The notes: a model not told the origin generated them from the letters alone. Counted from the first letter of the stretch, positions 24,748 to 33,083 are shown. The stretch is DNA of 36,987 nucleotides from an uncultured Gemmiger sp. (GCA_944388125.1 CALXHO010000019.1:1-36987); one strand, 5' to 3'. Program-made: numbers and translations.

Positions 24748-25377
24748 ATGTCTGCCACCTATTCCAAGACCCGTACCCTGGTGGAGGCTGCGCTGATGAT
24801 CGCGCTGGCCACCGTCCTGTCCGAGATCCAGTTTCCCCTCATGTGGACCCATGGCGGTTCCATCACTCTGCTGTCCATGCTGCCCATCGTGCTGATGGGT
24901 CTGCGCAATGGTCCCAAGTGGGGTCTGGGCACTGCTTTTATTTTCAGCCTGATCCAGTTCTTCCTGGGCATCAGCAACCTGGCCTATTGCCAGACCCTGG
25001 CCGCCCAGATCGGCTGTGTGCTGCTGGACTATCTGCTGGCATTCAGTGTGCTGGGCCTGGCCAGTCTGCCCGCCCGTGCGCTGAAAAACGGTGCCGTGGG
25101 CATCGGCGTGGGCACGGCTGTGGTCTGCCTGATCCGCTTTGTCTGCAGCTTCCTGTCCGGCTACATTGTCTGGAAAGATTACGACTACGCCTTTGAATGG
25201 CTGAACAACTTCGGCTGGGGTGCCTGGTTCACCGCCAACCTGGGCGAGGATGCCCTGTGCTGGTTTTACAGCTTTGCCTACAACTTCAGCTACATGCTGC
25301 CCGAGACCATTCTGACGGTGATCGGTGCCCTGCTGCTGTACAAGGCGGCTCCCCGTCTGTTCCAGGCTGCGGACTGA
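24748..25377 (+). CDS. thiT: Thiamine ECF transporter substrate-binding component ThiT
   Basis: Membrane S-component that binds thiamine and docks on the shared EcfA-EcfA'-EcfT energising module, which is not in this window. The protein is 209 aa with about six membrane segments. The N-terminal ALMIALATVLSEI is the S-component docking motif, and GGSITLLSMLPIVLMGLRNG and the late Trp/Tyr-rich loop fit ThiT. The start is the ATG at 24748 (MSATYSKTRTL), with AAGGAG upstream. An earlier in-frame ATG at 24661 would put the riboswitch terminator inside the coding region and is rejected. The TPP riboswitch independently confirms thiamine as the substrate. Confidence 0.96.
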   Translation: MSATYSKTRTLVEAALMIALATVLSEIQFPLMWTHGGSITLLSMLPIVLMGLRNGPKWGLGTAFIFSLIQFFLGISNLAYCQTLAAQIGCVLLDYLLAFSVLGLASLPARALKNGAVGIGVGTAVVCLIRFVCSFLSGYIVWKDYDYAFEWLNNFGWGAWFTANLGEDALCWFYSFAYNFSYMLPETILTVIGALLLYKAAPRLFQAAD

Positions 25378-25399
25378 TTTTTCCCTTTTCTCCGTTTCA

Positions 25400-25434
25400 G
25401 GCGGTGCAGGGCTTTGGCTCTGCGCCGCCTTTTT
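25400..25434 (+). terminator. Intrinsic terminator of thiT
   Basis: A 10-bp stem (25400-25409 with 25420-25429, one G-U pair) is followed by TTTTT. It ends just before the -35 of the next promoter. Confidence 0.88.
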
Positions 25435-25436
25435 GG

Positions 25437-25465
25437 TTGCAAGCCGCCGCCCGCCGTGATAAAAT
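25437..25465 (+). promoter_or_regulatory. Promoter of the small membrane protein gene
   Basis: TTGCAA (25437-25442), a 17-bp spacer and TAAAAT (25460-25465), preceded by TGA as an extended -10. Confidence 0.7.
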
Positions 25466-25536
25466 GGGCACAGTTTCCCCTGCGCAGTACCCCTGTCCCG
25501 CGCGGGGTCCGATGGATACAGGAGGTCATTGTACAT

Positions 25537-26088
25537 ATGGATCTTACCACTCTGATCAGCAGCATTCCCTCCGCCGCCATCTCGTTGGTGGTTGCGGTGC
25601 TGATCTGCTTTATGGGCTACCGGCTGCGCAAGGCGGGCATCATGCTGGCTGGGGCTCTTCTGGGCTATACCATCGCCCACAACATCGCCGCCCGCTACGC
25701 GGATGCCTCCACCGCCCTGCTCATCGGACTGGTCGTCGGCGTGCTGCTGGCCCTCATGTGTTCCTGGCTGTACGATGCAGGCATCTTCATCCTGTGCGGC
25801 GCCTGCGGTGCGCTGTACGTGGCCTCCCTCATTGAGCAGTTCGCCATGATCTGGTGGGTGGAGCTCATCATCCTGCTGGCGGCCTTCATCGCCGTGGGTG
25901 TGCTGGCCCTCCAGTTTGTGCGGCCGGTGCTCATCATTGTGTCGGGCCTGGCAGGTGCCAGCAGCATCCTGTCCAGCCTTGCCCTGCTGGGCCTTCCCCT
26001 TCCCGCCGGCAACGTCCGGCTGGTCTGTGCCCTGGTTCTGGCACTGGTGGGCATGGCCGTCCAGTTTACCACCACCCACGGCCGCTGA
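25537..26088 (+). CDS. Small polytopic membrane protein (TMEM198/DUF4203-like)
   Basis: The protein is 183 aa with six or seven hydrophobic segments filling nearly the whole length. Repeated Gly-rich helices (GYRLRKAGIMLAGALLGYTI, GLVVGVLLALMCSWLYDAGI, GACGALYVASLI) recall the TMEM198/DUF4203 type of membrane protein, whose function in bacteria is unknown. That assignment is by general pattern only. AGGAGGT at 25520-25526 supports the ATG at 25537. It is a single-gene unit with its own promoter and a bidirectional terminator. Confidence 0.82.
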   Translation: MDLTTLISSIPSAAISLVVAVLICFMGYRLRKAGIMLAGALLGYTIAHNIAARYADASTALLIGLVVGVLLALMCSWLYDAGIFILCGACGALYVASLIEQFAMIWWVELIILLAAFIAVGVLALQFVRPVLIIVSGLAGASSILSSLALLGLPLPAGNVRLVCALVLALVGMAVQFTTTHGR

Positions 26089-26113
26089 CCGGCCCGGTTC
26101 CATACGATTCCAT

Positions 26114-26153
26114 AAAACAAGCGCCCGATGATCCGTCATCGGGCGCTTGTTTT
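26114..26153. terminator. Bidirectional terminator between convergent genes
   Basis: A perfect 18-bp stem (26114-26131 with 26136-26153, loop TCCG) starts with AAAA and ends with TTTT, so it works in both directions. Confidence 0.95.
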
Positions 26154-26171
26154 GTCAGAAATGCTGTATGG

Positions 26172-28028
26172 TCACTTTTTTCTGCTGTGGTAGGTTCTGC
26201 GGGGCTTGGGTGCCTCCTCCATCCGGCGGCGGATCAGCACCACCGCCACCACGGCGGCTCCCAGAACCAGCACGCCGATGCCCACATACAGCGGCAGGCG
26301 GCTGGACAGTTCCGCGGTCTCCTCCACCTTCTGCTGCTCCTCCGGGGAGAGGGTCGGCTCCGGTGTGGGGGACGGCGTGGGTGTGGGCGTCATGGTGGGA
26401 GCGGGCGTCACACCGATGATGGTCCCTGCCATGGGGTCCTCCACGGGGGCTGCCGTGCGGGCGGGTCTGGGTGTGGCGGTCGCCGCAGGGGCAGCCGGGG
26501 CAGGCGTGGGCGTCGGCGTGGGGGCCGGGGTGCTTTCGGTCTCCTGGGCGCCCTGGGCGGTGACGTTCTGGGTCTGCGCCTGACCGGCGGGGGCCGGTGT
26601 CGGGGACGGCGTCGGCGTCGCAAGGGGCTGGGTCACGGTCCCTGCCGGCAGCGCACCGATGGAATAGGATACGGTTTCTCCCAGTCCGCTGATGCTGCTG
26701 ACAAACCATGCCGCGCCGTCGCTGGTCAGGCGGATGGTGTGGGAGCCGTAGGACAGGTTTTCAATGATCAGCCTGCCCTCGCCGTCGATCCGGGCGGTGG
26801 TCTTGACACCGTCCACATACACCTCCACGGTGCAGTTGGTCACCGCCTTGTCCGTTTCCAGGCTGACCGTATAGGATTGTCCCGCCGTCACCGGCAGGCT
26901 GCGCCCGAGGGATCCCTGCCGGGCCAGCAGCGCGGCCAGCGTGGCAGCGTCCGCATTTTTGGGCAGATCCAGCAGGGCGCTGTGTACCGTCAGGGCCGTG
27001 GGCTGTGTCTGTTCGTCTCCGGCGCTCATGGTCATGACGGCGGGTGCCGCCTGGGCGAGATAGTCCACATATCCTTCCCCATCCAGCCCATAGGCACTCA
27101 CCAGGTCGGAAGGGATCACCAGGGCCAGCGCGGCAGTGTCATCGTCCAGCCGGAGCTCGGTCTCGCCGTCCAGGCCGGGCAGCCAGGCCTTTACCAGCTG
27201 ACGATCATTGTTGATGGTCTGATAGGTAAAGCGCAGTCCGCTGATCTGCGGGAAGGAACCGCTGTTGTCCTCCCCTGTTTCCAGCATATCTTCCAGCGCA
27301 TAGTTGAGGATGTCGTGGAGTTTGTACGGCGTCACCACAAAGAGGGACAGACTGCTGTCCTCCAGATATTCAGAGAGGTTTTCCGCTGTCAGCGTGGTAC
27401 CGGCAGGAACATTTTTCAGAAAGCTTGCCCCGTCCACAATGGACACCAGCGGCAGGCCCTGCAGGGCGGGGGTGTTCTTCCAGACGGTGCCGGATGCCAC
27501 CGCATAAGACATGGCGTCGGCCACCAGATCCCCGAAGTTGGTCTCCTCCCGGTAGGCAACCGAGGTTGCGGCATCCCCGATGGACTGTTCCGTCCAGAGC
27601 TGGGCGGCGGGCGTCAGGGCAGGCTGAGCCTCCGGGTCTCCGGCGGGATACTGGCCCCGGGGTGAGACGGCCCCCACCATCCATCCGGCCGCCCAGCTGT
27701 CCGGCGTGATGACGGCGTGCTGCGCCGTCTCCTCCGTGGCGTTTTCGGGGGTGGCATCCTCAGGGGTGGCGGTTTCCGGCGTGGCGGCATCCTCCGCGGT
27801 GGAAGCTCCCTCCGGGGTGGATGCATCCTCCGCGGTGGCTTCCTCATCCCCGGCAAAGAAACGCAGGATGCTGCCCAAAATAGGCACATCCATCAATGCT
27901 TCCAGCACACTGCCGGCAGGCTGGACCGCAGCTGCACGAGCTGTCTCCGCCGAAACCGGGGCAGCGACCGACAGGACCAGGCAGACAGCCAGCGCGAGGC
28001 TGACCAGACGGGATCGGATCTGTTTCAT
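26172..28028 (-). CDS. Surface-anchored protein with orphan 5'-nucleotidase C-terminal domain
   Basis: Secreted, membrane-anchored protein of 618 aa. Residues 1-28 are a signal peptide (VSLALAVCLVLSVAAPVSA). Residues 61-103 are an acidic Thr-Pro-Ala repeat. Residues 155-335 match the 5'-nucleotidase C-terminal (substrate-specificity) domain: REETNFGDLVADAMSYA, LVSIVDGASFLKNVPAGTTL, FPQISGLRFTYQ and the DGEGYVDYL end. The N-terminal metallophosphoesterase domain that carries catalysis in this family is absent. Residues 380-460 look like a beta-sandwich. Thr-Pro linkers (470-560) lead to a membrane anchor at 578-599 and a basic tail (RRRM to HSRKK). The start at 28028 is chosen because AGGAGG is 8 nt upstream; ATG 28034 is too close to it. 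It likely binds rather than cleaves a ligand (inference). Confidence 0.87.
   Translation of the reverse strand: MKQIRSRLVSLALAVCLVLSVAAPVSAETARAAAVQPAGSVLEALMDVPILGSILRFFAGDEEATAEDASTPEGASTAEDAATPETATPEDATPENATEETAQHAVITPDSWAAGWMVGAVSPRGQYPAGDPEAQPALTPAAQLWTEQSIGDAATSVAYREETNFGDLVADAMSYAVASGTVWKNTPALQGLPLVSIVDGASFLKNVPAGTTLTAENLSEYLEDSSLSLFVVTPYKLHDILNYALEDMLETGEDNSGSFPQISGLRFTYQTINNDRQLVKAWLPGLDGETELRLDDDTAALALVIPSDLVSAYGLDGEGYVDYLAQAAPAVMTMSAGDEQTQPTALTVHSALLDLPKNADAATLAALLARQGSLGRSLPVTAGQSYTVSLETDKAVTNCTVEVYVDGVKTTARIDGEGRLIIENLSYGSHTIRLTSDGAAWFVSSISGLGETVSYSIGALPAGTVTQPLATPTPSPTPAPAGQAQTQNVTAQGAQETESTPAPTPTPTPAPAAPAATATPRPARTAAPVEDPMAGTIIGVTPAPTMTPTPTPSPTPEPTLSPEEQQKVEETAELSSRLPLYVGIGVLVLGAAVVAVVLIRRRMEEAPKPRRTYHSRKK
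27717..27846 (-). repeat. Acidic Thr-Pro-Ala coding repeat
   Basis: Imperfect repeats of about 21-24 bp encode EDASTPEGASTAEDAATPET-like units. They form a flexible stretch after the signal peptide region of the 5'-nucleotidase-domain protein. Confidence 0.7.
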
Positions 28029-28099
28029 AAACATTCCCTCCTTTTGACGGGCCGGCATCTGCCCTGCCCGGATTCCAAACGTTTTCTTACATCCTGTGA

Positions 28100-28138
28100 A
28101 GAGCAAAGGCCGGGACTGCACGCCCCGGCCTTTGCTCT
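28100..28138 (-). terminator. Strong hairpin after the PrsA-like lipoprotein gene
   Basis: A perfect 15-bp stem (AGAGCAAAGGCCGGG / CCCGGCCTTTGCTCT, 9-nt loop). The minus strand continues TTTGCTCTTC, an interrupted U-run partly within the stem, so termination is likely but less certain than at other sites. A second GC-rich hairpin (28144-28151 with 28166-28173) lies just before it. Confidence 0.6.
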
Positions 28139-28224
28139 GAAATGCGGCTGCAAGGCGCCGCGGCGGCAGCCGCAGGCGTCTCGACGGCCCCGCATGGTTA
28201 CCGTGAAAGAGGTTCTGTCAGCGG

Positions 28225-29370
28225 TCAGACTTTCCGCTTGATGTTGGATGCCTTGTAAGTATTCATGGCACTGTCGCTGAGATTGTGCTCCATGGCAGCA
28301 CCCTCGGCGTACAGCTCATTGGTGAAGTCGTCGCTCTTCAGCTCGCTGAGCAGATCGTACTGGGTCTGATAGTTGGACACCGTTCCCTGCTGCAGGGGAT
28401 CGACCTTGCGCATCAGGGCGATGGAAGTGCCCAGGTTCACCTTGACCCACTGGCCGTAACCGGCGGCGTCCAGGGCGTCGGTGATGGTGTTGCCGCCGTT
28501 GCCGTCGTCATAGCTTGCCAGGGTGGAAGGGGTGTACAGCTGGGAGCCGAAGTAGTACATCGACTGGGATTTGTCGAAATCGGTGGAGCCCAGGATCTCC
28601 ATGGCCTCGGGCACATACTCCAGTGCAGCCTGGTACATGACCATATAGGCGCTGGTGGAATTGGCATCGGCCGGGGCACCGGACTGGAGGTCGGCCAGAC
28701 ATTCATCGGCCAGGCTGTCGATGGAGGCGGCCTGCTCGCTGGAAGCAAAAGCATAGGTGCTGGTGTCCATCAAGGGCAGGAACAGGGCATCGACAAAGCG
28801 GCAGTCATTTTCCAGGAACTCCTCGTACTCCGCCTCGGTGACCGGCTGCTGGCCGTTCTCACCGTACATGTACTCCAGGCAGGCCTGGGCTTTCTGGGAG
28901 TTGAGCAGGTAGGTTTCCAGCGTGTCCTTGGAGATACCGTTGGCCTCATACAGATCGCCGTTGGACTCCCACATGGAATCGGCGTTCTCGGCAGCCTCGG
29001 AGGTAGCGGCGTCTTCCAGGGTGGCGCCCAGTTCGTCAAACTTGGTCTCCACAGCGGCATAATACTCGATGGCGCGCAGCGTCAGGCGGGAGATGAAATC
29101 GGCGCCGTCGGTGATGACTTCCTCACCCCCGATGGTGCCGGTCACGCTGGCCTTGAGCACGGCGGAGACATCCTGGGAGGTCTCACCGGTGGCCAGATCG
29201 GCGTTGGAGGCGGCGGTGCTGTAAGCATTGTACTGGGCCAGCAGGTAGATGCCCGCCGGGATCTCAACGCCGCCGATGCTGCCGACGGTGGCCGGAGTGG
29301 TGATGTTACAGCCGGCGACGCCGAGCAGCATGGCCAGCGCCAGACCCAGGCTGATGAATTTCTTCTTCAT
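28225..29370 (-). CDS. PrsA/SurA-N-like lipoprotein without PPIase domain
   Basis: Predicted membrane-anchored lipoprotein, 381 aa. It has a lipobox, LLGVAGC, with Cys21 after a lysine-rich start (MKKKFISLGLALAM). The mature start, TVGSIGGVEIPAGIYLLAQY, resembles the N-terminal helix-swap domain of PrsA/SurA foldases. The rest is helical and acidic, with LTEAEYEEFL-like stretches, and no parvulin (rotamase) motif is visible. Position supports the link: a PrsA-type gene commonly sits directly downstream of mfd in Clostridia. GGAGAG lies about 10 nt before the ATG. It has its own promoter, with a small hairpin in the leader. It probably chaperones exported proteins; the assignment is moderate. 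Confidence 0.8.
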   Translation of the reverse strand: MKKKFISLGLALAMLLGVAGCNITTPATVGSIGGVEIPAGIYLLAQYNAYSTAASNADLATGETSQDVSAVLKASVTGTIGGEEVITDGADFISRLTLRAIEYYAAVETKFDELGATLEDAATSEAAENADSMWESNGDLYEANGISKDTLETYLLNSQKAQACLEYMYGENGQQPVTEAEYEEFLENDCRFVDALFLPLMDTSTYAFASSEQAASIDSLADECLADLQSGAPADANSTSAYMVMYQAALEYVPEAMEILGSTDFDKSQSMYYFGSQLYTPSTLASYDDGNGGNTITDALDAAGYGQWVKVNLGTSIALMRKVDPLQQGTVSNYQTQYDLLSELKSDDFTNELYAEGAAMEHNLSDSAMNTYKASNIKRKV

Positions 29371-29402
29371 GGGTGTGGGTTCTCTCCTTTATATAGCTTT
29401 CG

Positions 29403-29416
29403 ATGCGAAAACGCAT
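29403..29416 (-). other. Leader hairpin of the lipoprotein gene
   Basis: ATGCG-AAAA-CGCAT, a 5-bp stem with a 4-nt loop in the 5' leader, between the -10 box and the ribosome binding site. Its function is unknown; it may only stabilise the mRNA. Confidence 0.4.
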
Positions 29417-29427
29417 GATATAAAGCC

Positions 29428-29456
29428 ATTATAGCTTTTTTGCCCTGCCATTTCAA
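29428..29456 (-). promoter_or_regulatory. Promoter of the PrsA-like lipoprotein gene
   Basis: On the minus strand TTGAAA (29451-29456) and a perfect TATAAT (29428-29433) have a 17-bp spacer. It lies between mfd and the lipoprotein gene, so the lipoprotein need not depend on mfd transcription. Confidence 0.85.
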
Positions 29457-29501
29457 GCCGGACATTCCGCCGGGATGTGTAAATTGTGTGGCAGGCCGCA
29501 C

Positions 29502-32500
29502 TCAGGCGCCCGGGGCCTTTGCCCCCGGCAGCTGGGCCACCGCATCCCGCAGGATGACCACAGGGTCCTCCCCTTTTGCCACATGCAGCATGATGCAGGG
29601 CCGCCCCAGACCGTTGTACAGAACCCGGCCGGGCATGCTCTCGGACAGGGCGCCCAGCTGTTTGGGGCCGATGACATCGGAGTAAAGCAGCAGTTTGTCC
29701 CCCTTCTGGGCGATCTCGGCCACTCCCGCCCGGGCCGCCGTGACCCGGATGAGGGAGATGTCCACCAGTCCCTGCACGCTGCGGGGCGGGTCGCCGTAGC
29801 GGTCGATAAGTTCGTCCAGCACATCGGTGGCGTCCTCGGCAGTCTGGATGGCCGCAATGCGCTTGTAGGCCTCGATGCGTCCCGCTGCGTCGGGGATATA
29901 GCTCTCGGGCAGGTAGGCATCCGCCGTGATATCCACCAGGCAGTCGCTCTTGTCCGGGGCGGGCGGTTCGCCCTTGGCCGCTGCAATGGCCTGGCCCAGC
30001 ATCTTGACGTAAAGCTCATAGCCCACGGCCTCCATGTGGCCGTGCTGGCTGTGGCCCAGCAGGTTGCCCGCGCCGCGGATCTGCAGATCCCGCATGGCGA
30101 TGCGGAACCCGGAACCGAAAGCCGTGAATTCCCGGATGGCGGACAGCCGCTTGGAGGCGATCTCGGTGAGTACTTTGTCCCGCTGGAAGGTGAAGTAGGC
30201 GTAGGCCTTGCGGCTGGAACGCCCCACCCGGCCGCGGATCTGGTACAGCTGGGACAGCCCCATGCGGTCGGCGTTTTCGATGATGAGGGTGTTGCAGTTG
30301 CGCACGTCCACCCCCGTCTCGATGAGGGTGGTGCAGACCAGCACGTCGATCTCGGCGTCCAGCAGCTGCTGCCATACCGAGGAGATCTGCTCCTCCGTCA
30401 TCTTGCCATGGGCGATGCCCACCCGCGCCCCGGGGGCCAGTTTGCCCACATGGGCGGCGCATTCCTCGATGGTCTCCACCCGGTTGTGCAGGTAGTAGAC
30501 CTGGCCGCCCCGGGCCAGTTCCTTCTTGATGGCCTCCCCGATGATGCCGTCGTCGTACTCCATGACGTAGGTCTCCACCGGGCGGCGCTCGGTGGGGGGC
30601 ATCTCGATGGTGGACATGTCCCGGATGCCCGACAGGGCCATATTGAGGGTTCGGGGAATGGGAGTAGCCGACAGGGTCAGCATATCCACCCCGATGAAGT
30701 TCTCCTTGAGTTTTTCCTTGTGCTTGACGCCGAAGCGCTGTTCCTCGTCGATGATGACCAGGCCCAGGTCCTTGAACTTGACGTCGCTGGAGAGCAGGCG
30801 GTGGGTGCCCACCACAATATCCACGGTGCCGTCCTTCAGGCCGCGGATGGTCTCCTTCTGCTCCTTGGCGCTGCGGTAGCGGCTGAGCAGCCCGATGCGG
30901 ATGGGGAATGCCTCCATGCGGGAGATGGCGGTATTGAAATGCTGCCAGGCCAGGATGGTGGTAGGGGCCAGGATGGCACACTGCTTGCCGCCCATGACGC
31001 ACTTGAAGGCCGCGCGCAGGGCGACCTCGGTCTTGCCCACGCCCACGTCGCCGCAGAGCAGCCGGTCCATGGGCCAGGGCTGTTCCATGTCGTGCTTGAT
31101 GTCGGCGGTACAGGTCAGCTGGTCGGGGGTCTCCTCGTAGGCAAAGCGCTGCTCGAACTCGGTCTGCCAGGTGTCGTCGGGCGGGAAGGCATAGCCCTTG
31201 GCCTGACGCCGCCGGGCATACAATTCGATGAGTTCTTTCGCCATCTGCTCGGTGGCGGCCCGGACCTTTTTGCGGGTCTTGGTCCACTCGGCGCCGCCCA
31301 GACGGCTGAGCTTGACCTTCTCGCTGTCGCCGGGGGCGGTGTAGCGGGAGAGCAGGTCCAGCTGGGTGACCGGCACATAGAGCACGTCCTTCTTGTTGTA
31401 CTCGATGCGCAGATAGTCCTTGGTGACGCCCTGCACCTCCATGCGGCGGATGCCCGCATAGCGGCCGATGCCGTGGTTCTGGTGGACCACCAGGTCCCCC
31501 GGCGTGATGTCGGTGAGGCTGGCCAGGGCATCCCGGCTCTTGCGCGCTTTCTTCTGCTTGGCGGCCGACGATTCCCCGAAGGCCCGCCCGGTGATGAGGG
31601 CGTACTTGGCAAAGGGGTACTCGCAGCCGGAGGAGAGGTGCCCCGGCAGCACCTGCACAAGTCCCGGCACCGGATTCACCTCGGCGGACTCGGTGGTGTT
31701 GAGGCCGCGGTCCCGCAGGTCGCGGGCCAGACCTTTGGCGGCGCGCTCGGTGCCGGCCAGCACGGTGACGGCGTAGCCCTGGCGGCACAGCGGCCCCAGG
31801 TCGTCGTCGGCCAGGGAGGCCACCTCCCCGCTCCAGGCGGGCAGGGTGTGGGCGGGGGCGTTGATGATTTCCTTTAAACGGATGTCCGGCATGCTGCGGG
31901 CAAAGTTTTCGGCGCAGAGGGTGGGATAGTGTTCCGCCTGGGCCCAGAGCCAGGCCGGGTCAGCGTAGAGCGCGTCCAGCCCGTCGCAGAGAACGCCGTC
32001 CTCGTACAGGCTCTTGGCCTCCTCCTCCCGGCGGAACTGGTTGGCCCGCTCCGCCTCGTGGAGGGAGGCAGGTTCCTCCAGGATCAGGATGGGCTCGTCA
32101 AAGTAATCCAGCAGGGTGGCGGGCTCGGGATATCGGATGCCCAGATATTTGTCCATGGCTTCCGGCAGGGCGCCGCCGTCCATCATGGCCAGATCCTGCT
32201 CCATGCAGGCGGCCATGGCCGTTTTTTTCTTGCCCCGGCGGTGGGACAGCGCCTCGCGCAGCAGGGCCGCTGCATCGGCGGGGGCGCCGAAGAGCACCTC
32301 CCGTGCCGGGCTGAGGTAGAGCTTTTCCAGGGTATCCTCCCGGCGCTGGGTGGCCAGATCAAAGCTGTGCAGGCTGTCGATCTCATCATCCCAGTACTCG
32401 ATGCGGGCGGGAGATTTCATATCAGGAGCAAAGATATCCACAATATCGCCGCGCACCGAGAACTGTCCCGGGCCGTCCACCCGGTCCCGCCGGGTATAGC

Positions 32501-32966
32501 CCGCCCCATACAGAGCGGCGGTCAGCTCCTCCCGGGGCAGAACATCCCCGGGATGGATGGTGCGGGTGTTGGAGCAGAACTCCTCCCGGGGCATGGTGTA
32601 CTGGGTCAGGCCCTCACAGGGGACGCAGACCGCAGCCAGACGCCCTCCCACCAGGTCGCCCAGCACCCCCAGGCGGCGGTACTCGTACTCCCGGGCGGTG
32701 CTCTCGATGGGCCGCAGGACGTAGTCCCGGGCCGGGAACACCGCCGCCGGGATGCCCAGTGTATTCAGGTCGGCGGCAAACCGGGTGGCCTCCGCCTCGC
32801 CGGGGGTGACGATGCAGAGGGGACGGTTCAGCGCCCTTTGCAGCACCGCGTACATCTGGGCGCGGCCGGCTCCCGGCAGCCCGAACAGGGCCGCCGCACC
32901 GGGTGTTCCCAGTGCGCCGGCCAGACGCTGATATTCACTTGTCTGTAAAAATAGATTGTGAAACAT
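29502..32966 (-). CDS. mfd: Transcription-repair coupling factor Mfd
   Basis: ATP-driven translocase that removes RNA polymerase stalled at DNA lesions and recruits UvrA. The protein is 1154 aa, the usual size. The N-terminal UvrB-like module includes PGQFSVRGDIVDIF. The RNA polymerase interaction domain includes GDLVVHQNHGIGRYAG. The RecG-like motor has Walker A GDVGVGKTEVALR (near residue 640), a DEEQ box in VIIDEEQRFGVKH (near 740), SATPIPRTLNMALSGIRD, and the QIRGRVGRS arginine-finger motif. A C-terminal TRCF domain follows. The start at 32966 (MFHNLFLQTSEYQ) is preferred: the ATG at 32999 lies only 2 bp after the predicted -10 box and would be at the start of transcription. The ribosome binding site is weak. 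Confidence 0.96.
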   Translation of the reverse strand: MFHNLFLQTSEYQRLAGALGTPGAAALFGLPGAGRAQMYAVLQRALNRPLCIVTPGEAEATRFAADLNTLGIPAAVFPARDYVLRPIESTAREYEYRRLGVLGDLVGGRLAAVCVPCEGLTQYTMPREEFCSNTRTIHPGDVLPREELTAALYGAGYTRRDRVDGPGQFSVRGDIVDIFAPDMKSPARIEYWDDEIDSLHSFDLATQRREDTLEKLYLSPAREVLFGAPADAAALLREALSHRRGKKKTAMAACMEQDLAMMDGGALPEAMDKYLGIRYPEPATLLDYFDEPILILEEPASLHEAERANQFRREEEAKSLYEDGVLCDGLDALYADPAWLWAQAEHYPTLCAENFARSMPDIRLKEIINAPAHTLPAWSGEVASLADDDLGPLCRQGYAVTVLAGTERAAKGLARDLRDRGLNTTESAEVNPVPGLVQVLPGHLSSGCEYPFAKYALITGRAFGESSAAKQKKARKSRDALASLTDITPGDLVVHQNHGIGRYAGIRRMEVQGVTKDYLRIEYNKKDVLYVPVTQLDLLSRYTAPGDSEKVKLSRLGGAEWTKTRKKVRAATEQMAKELIELYARRRQAKGYAFPPDDTWQTEFEQRFAYEETPDQLTCTADIKHDMEQPWPMDRLLCGDVGVGKTEVALRAAFKCVMGGKQCAILAPTTILAWQHFNTAISRMEAFPIRIGLLSRYRSAKEQKETIRGLKDGTVDIVVGTHRLLSSDVKFKDLGLVIIDEEQRFGVKHKEKLKENFIGVDMLTLSATPIPRTLNMALSGIRDMSTIEMPPTERRPVETYVMEYDDGIIGEAIKKELARGGQVYYLHNRVETIEECAAHVGKLAPGARVGIAHGKMTEEQISSVWQQLLDAEIDVLVCTTLIETGVDVRNCNTLIIENADRMGLSQLYQIRGRVGRSSRKAYAYFTFQRDKVLTEIASKRLSAIREFTAFGSGFRIAMRDLQIRGAGNLLGHSQHGHMEAVGYELYVKMLGQAIAAAKGEPPAPDKSDCLVDITADAYLPESYIPDAAGRIEAYKRIAAIQTAEDATDVLDELIDRYGDPPRSVQGLVDISLIRVTAARAGVAEIAQKGDKLLLYSDVIGPKQLGALSESMPGRVLYNGLGRPCIMLHVAKGEDPVVILRDAVAQLPGAKAPGA

Positions 32967-32980
32967 GGTTTTCTGCCTGC

Positions 32981-33009
32981 TTGCGCTGGTGTTCTCCATC
33001 GCTTATACT
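32981..33009 (+). promoter_or_regulatory. Promoter of the acyltransferase gene
   Basis: TTGCGC (32981-32986), a 17-bp spacer and TATACT (33004-33009) on the plus strand. The -10 overlaps that of the opposing mfd promoter. Confidence 0.6.
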
Positions 33010-33029
33010 GAAACTGATCTTGCGGCAAA
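33002..33029 (-). promoter_or_regulatory. Promoter of mfd
   Basis: On the minus strand TATAAG (33002-33007) with TTTGCC or TTGCCG 15-16 bp upstream. The hexamers are imperfect. Transcription would begin near 32995, giving about a 30-nt leader to the 32966 start. Confidence 0.5.
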
Positions 33030-33083
33030 GACAGCCGGTGCATCCGGCAGCCGCCCATCCGTCCACAAGGGGGAATCCGAACC

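Noticed and set aside
28285-29418. Long plus-strand frame opposite the lipoprotein gene
   Set aside because: The minus-strand frame has a lipobox, promoter and ribosome binding site; the antisense frame has none.
32967-32999. Upstream ATG for Mfd at 32999
   Set aside because: It lies 2 bp from the predicted -10 box and has no ribosome binding site, and the usual Mfd start is at 32966. It remains possible only as a leaderless start.
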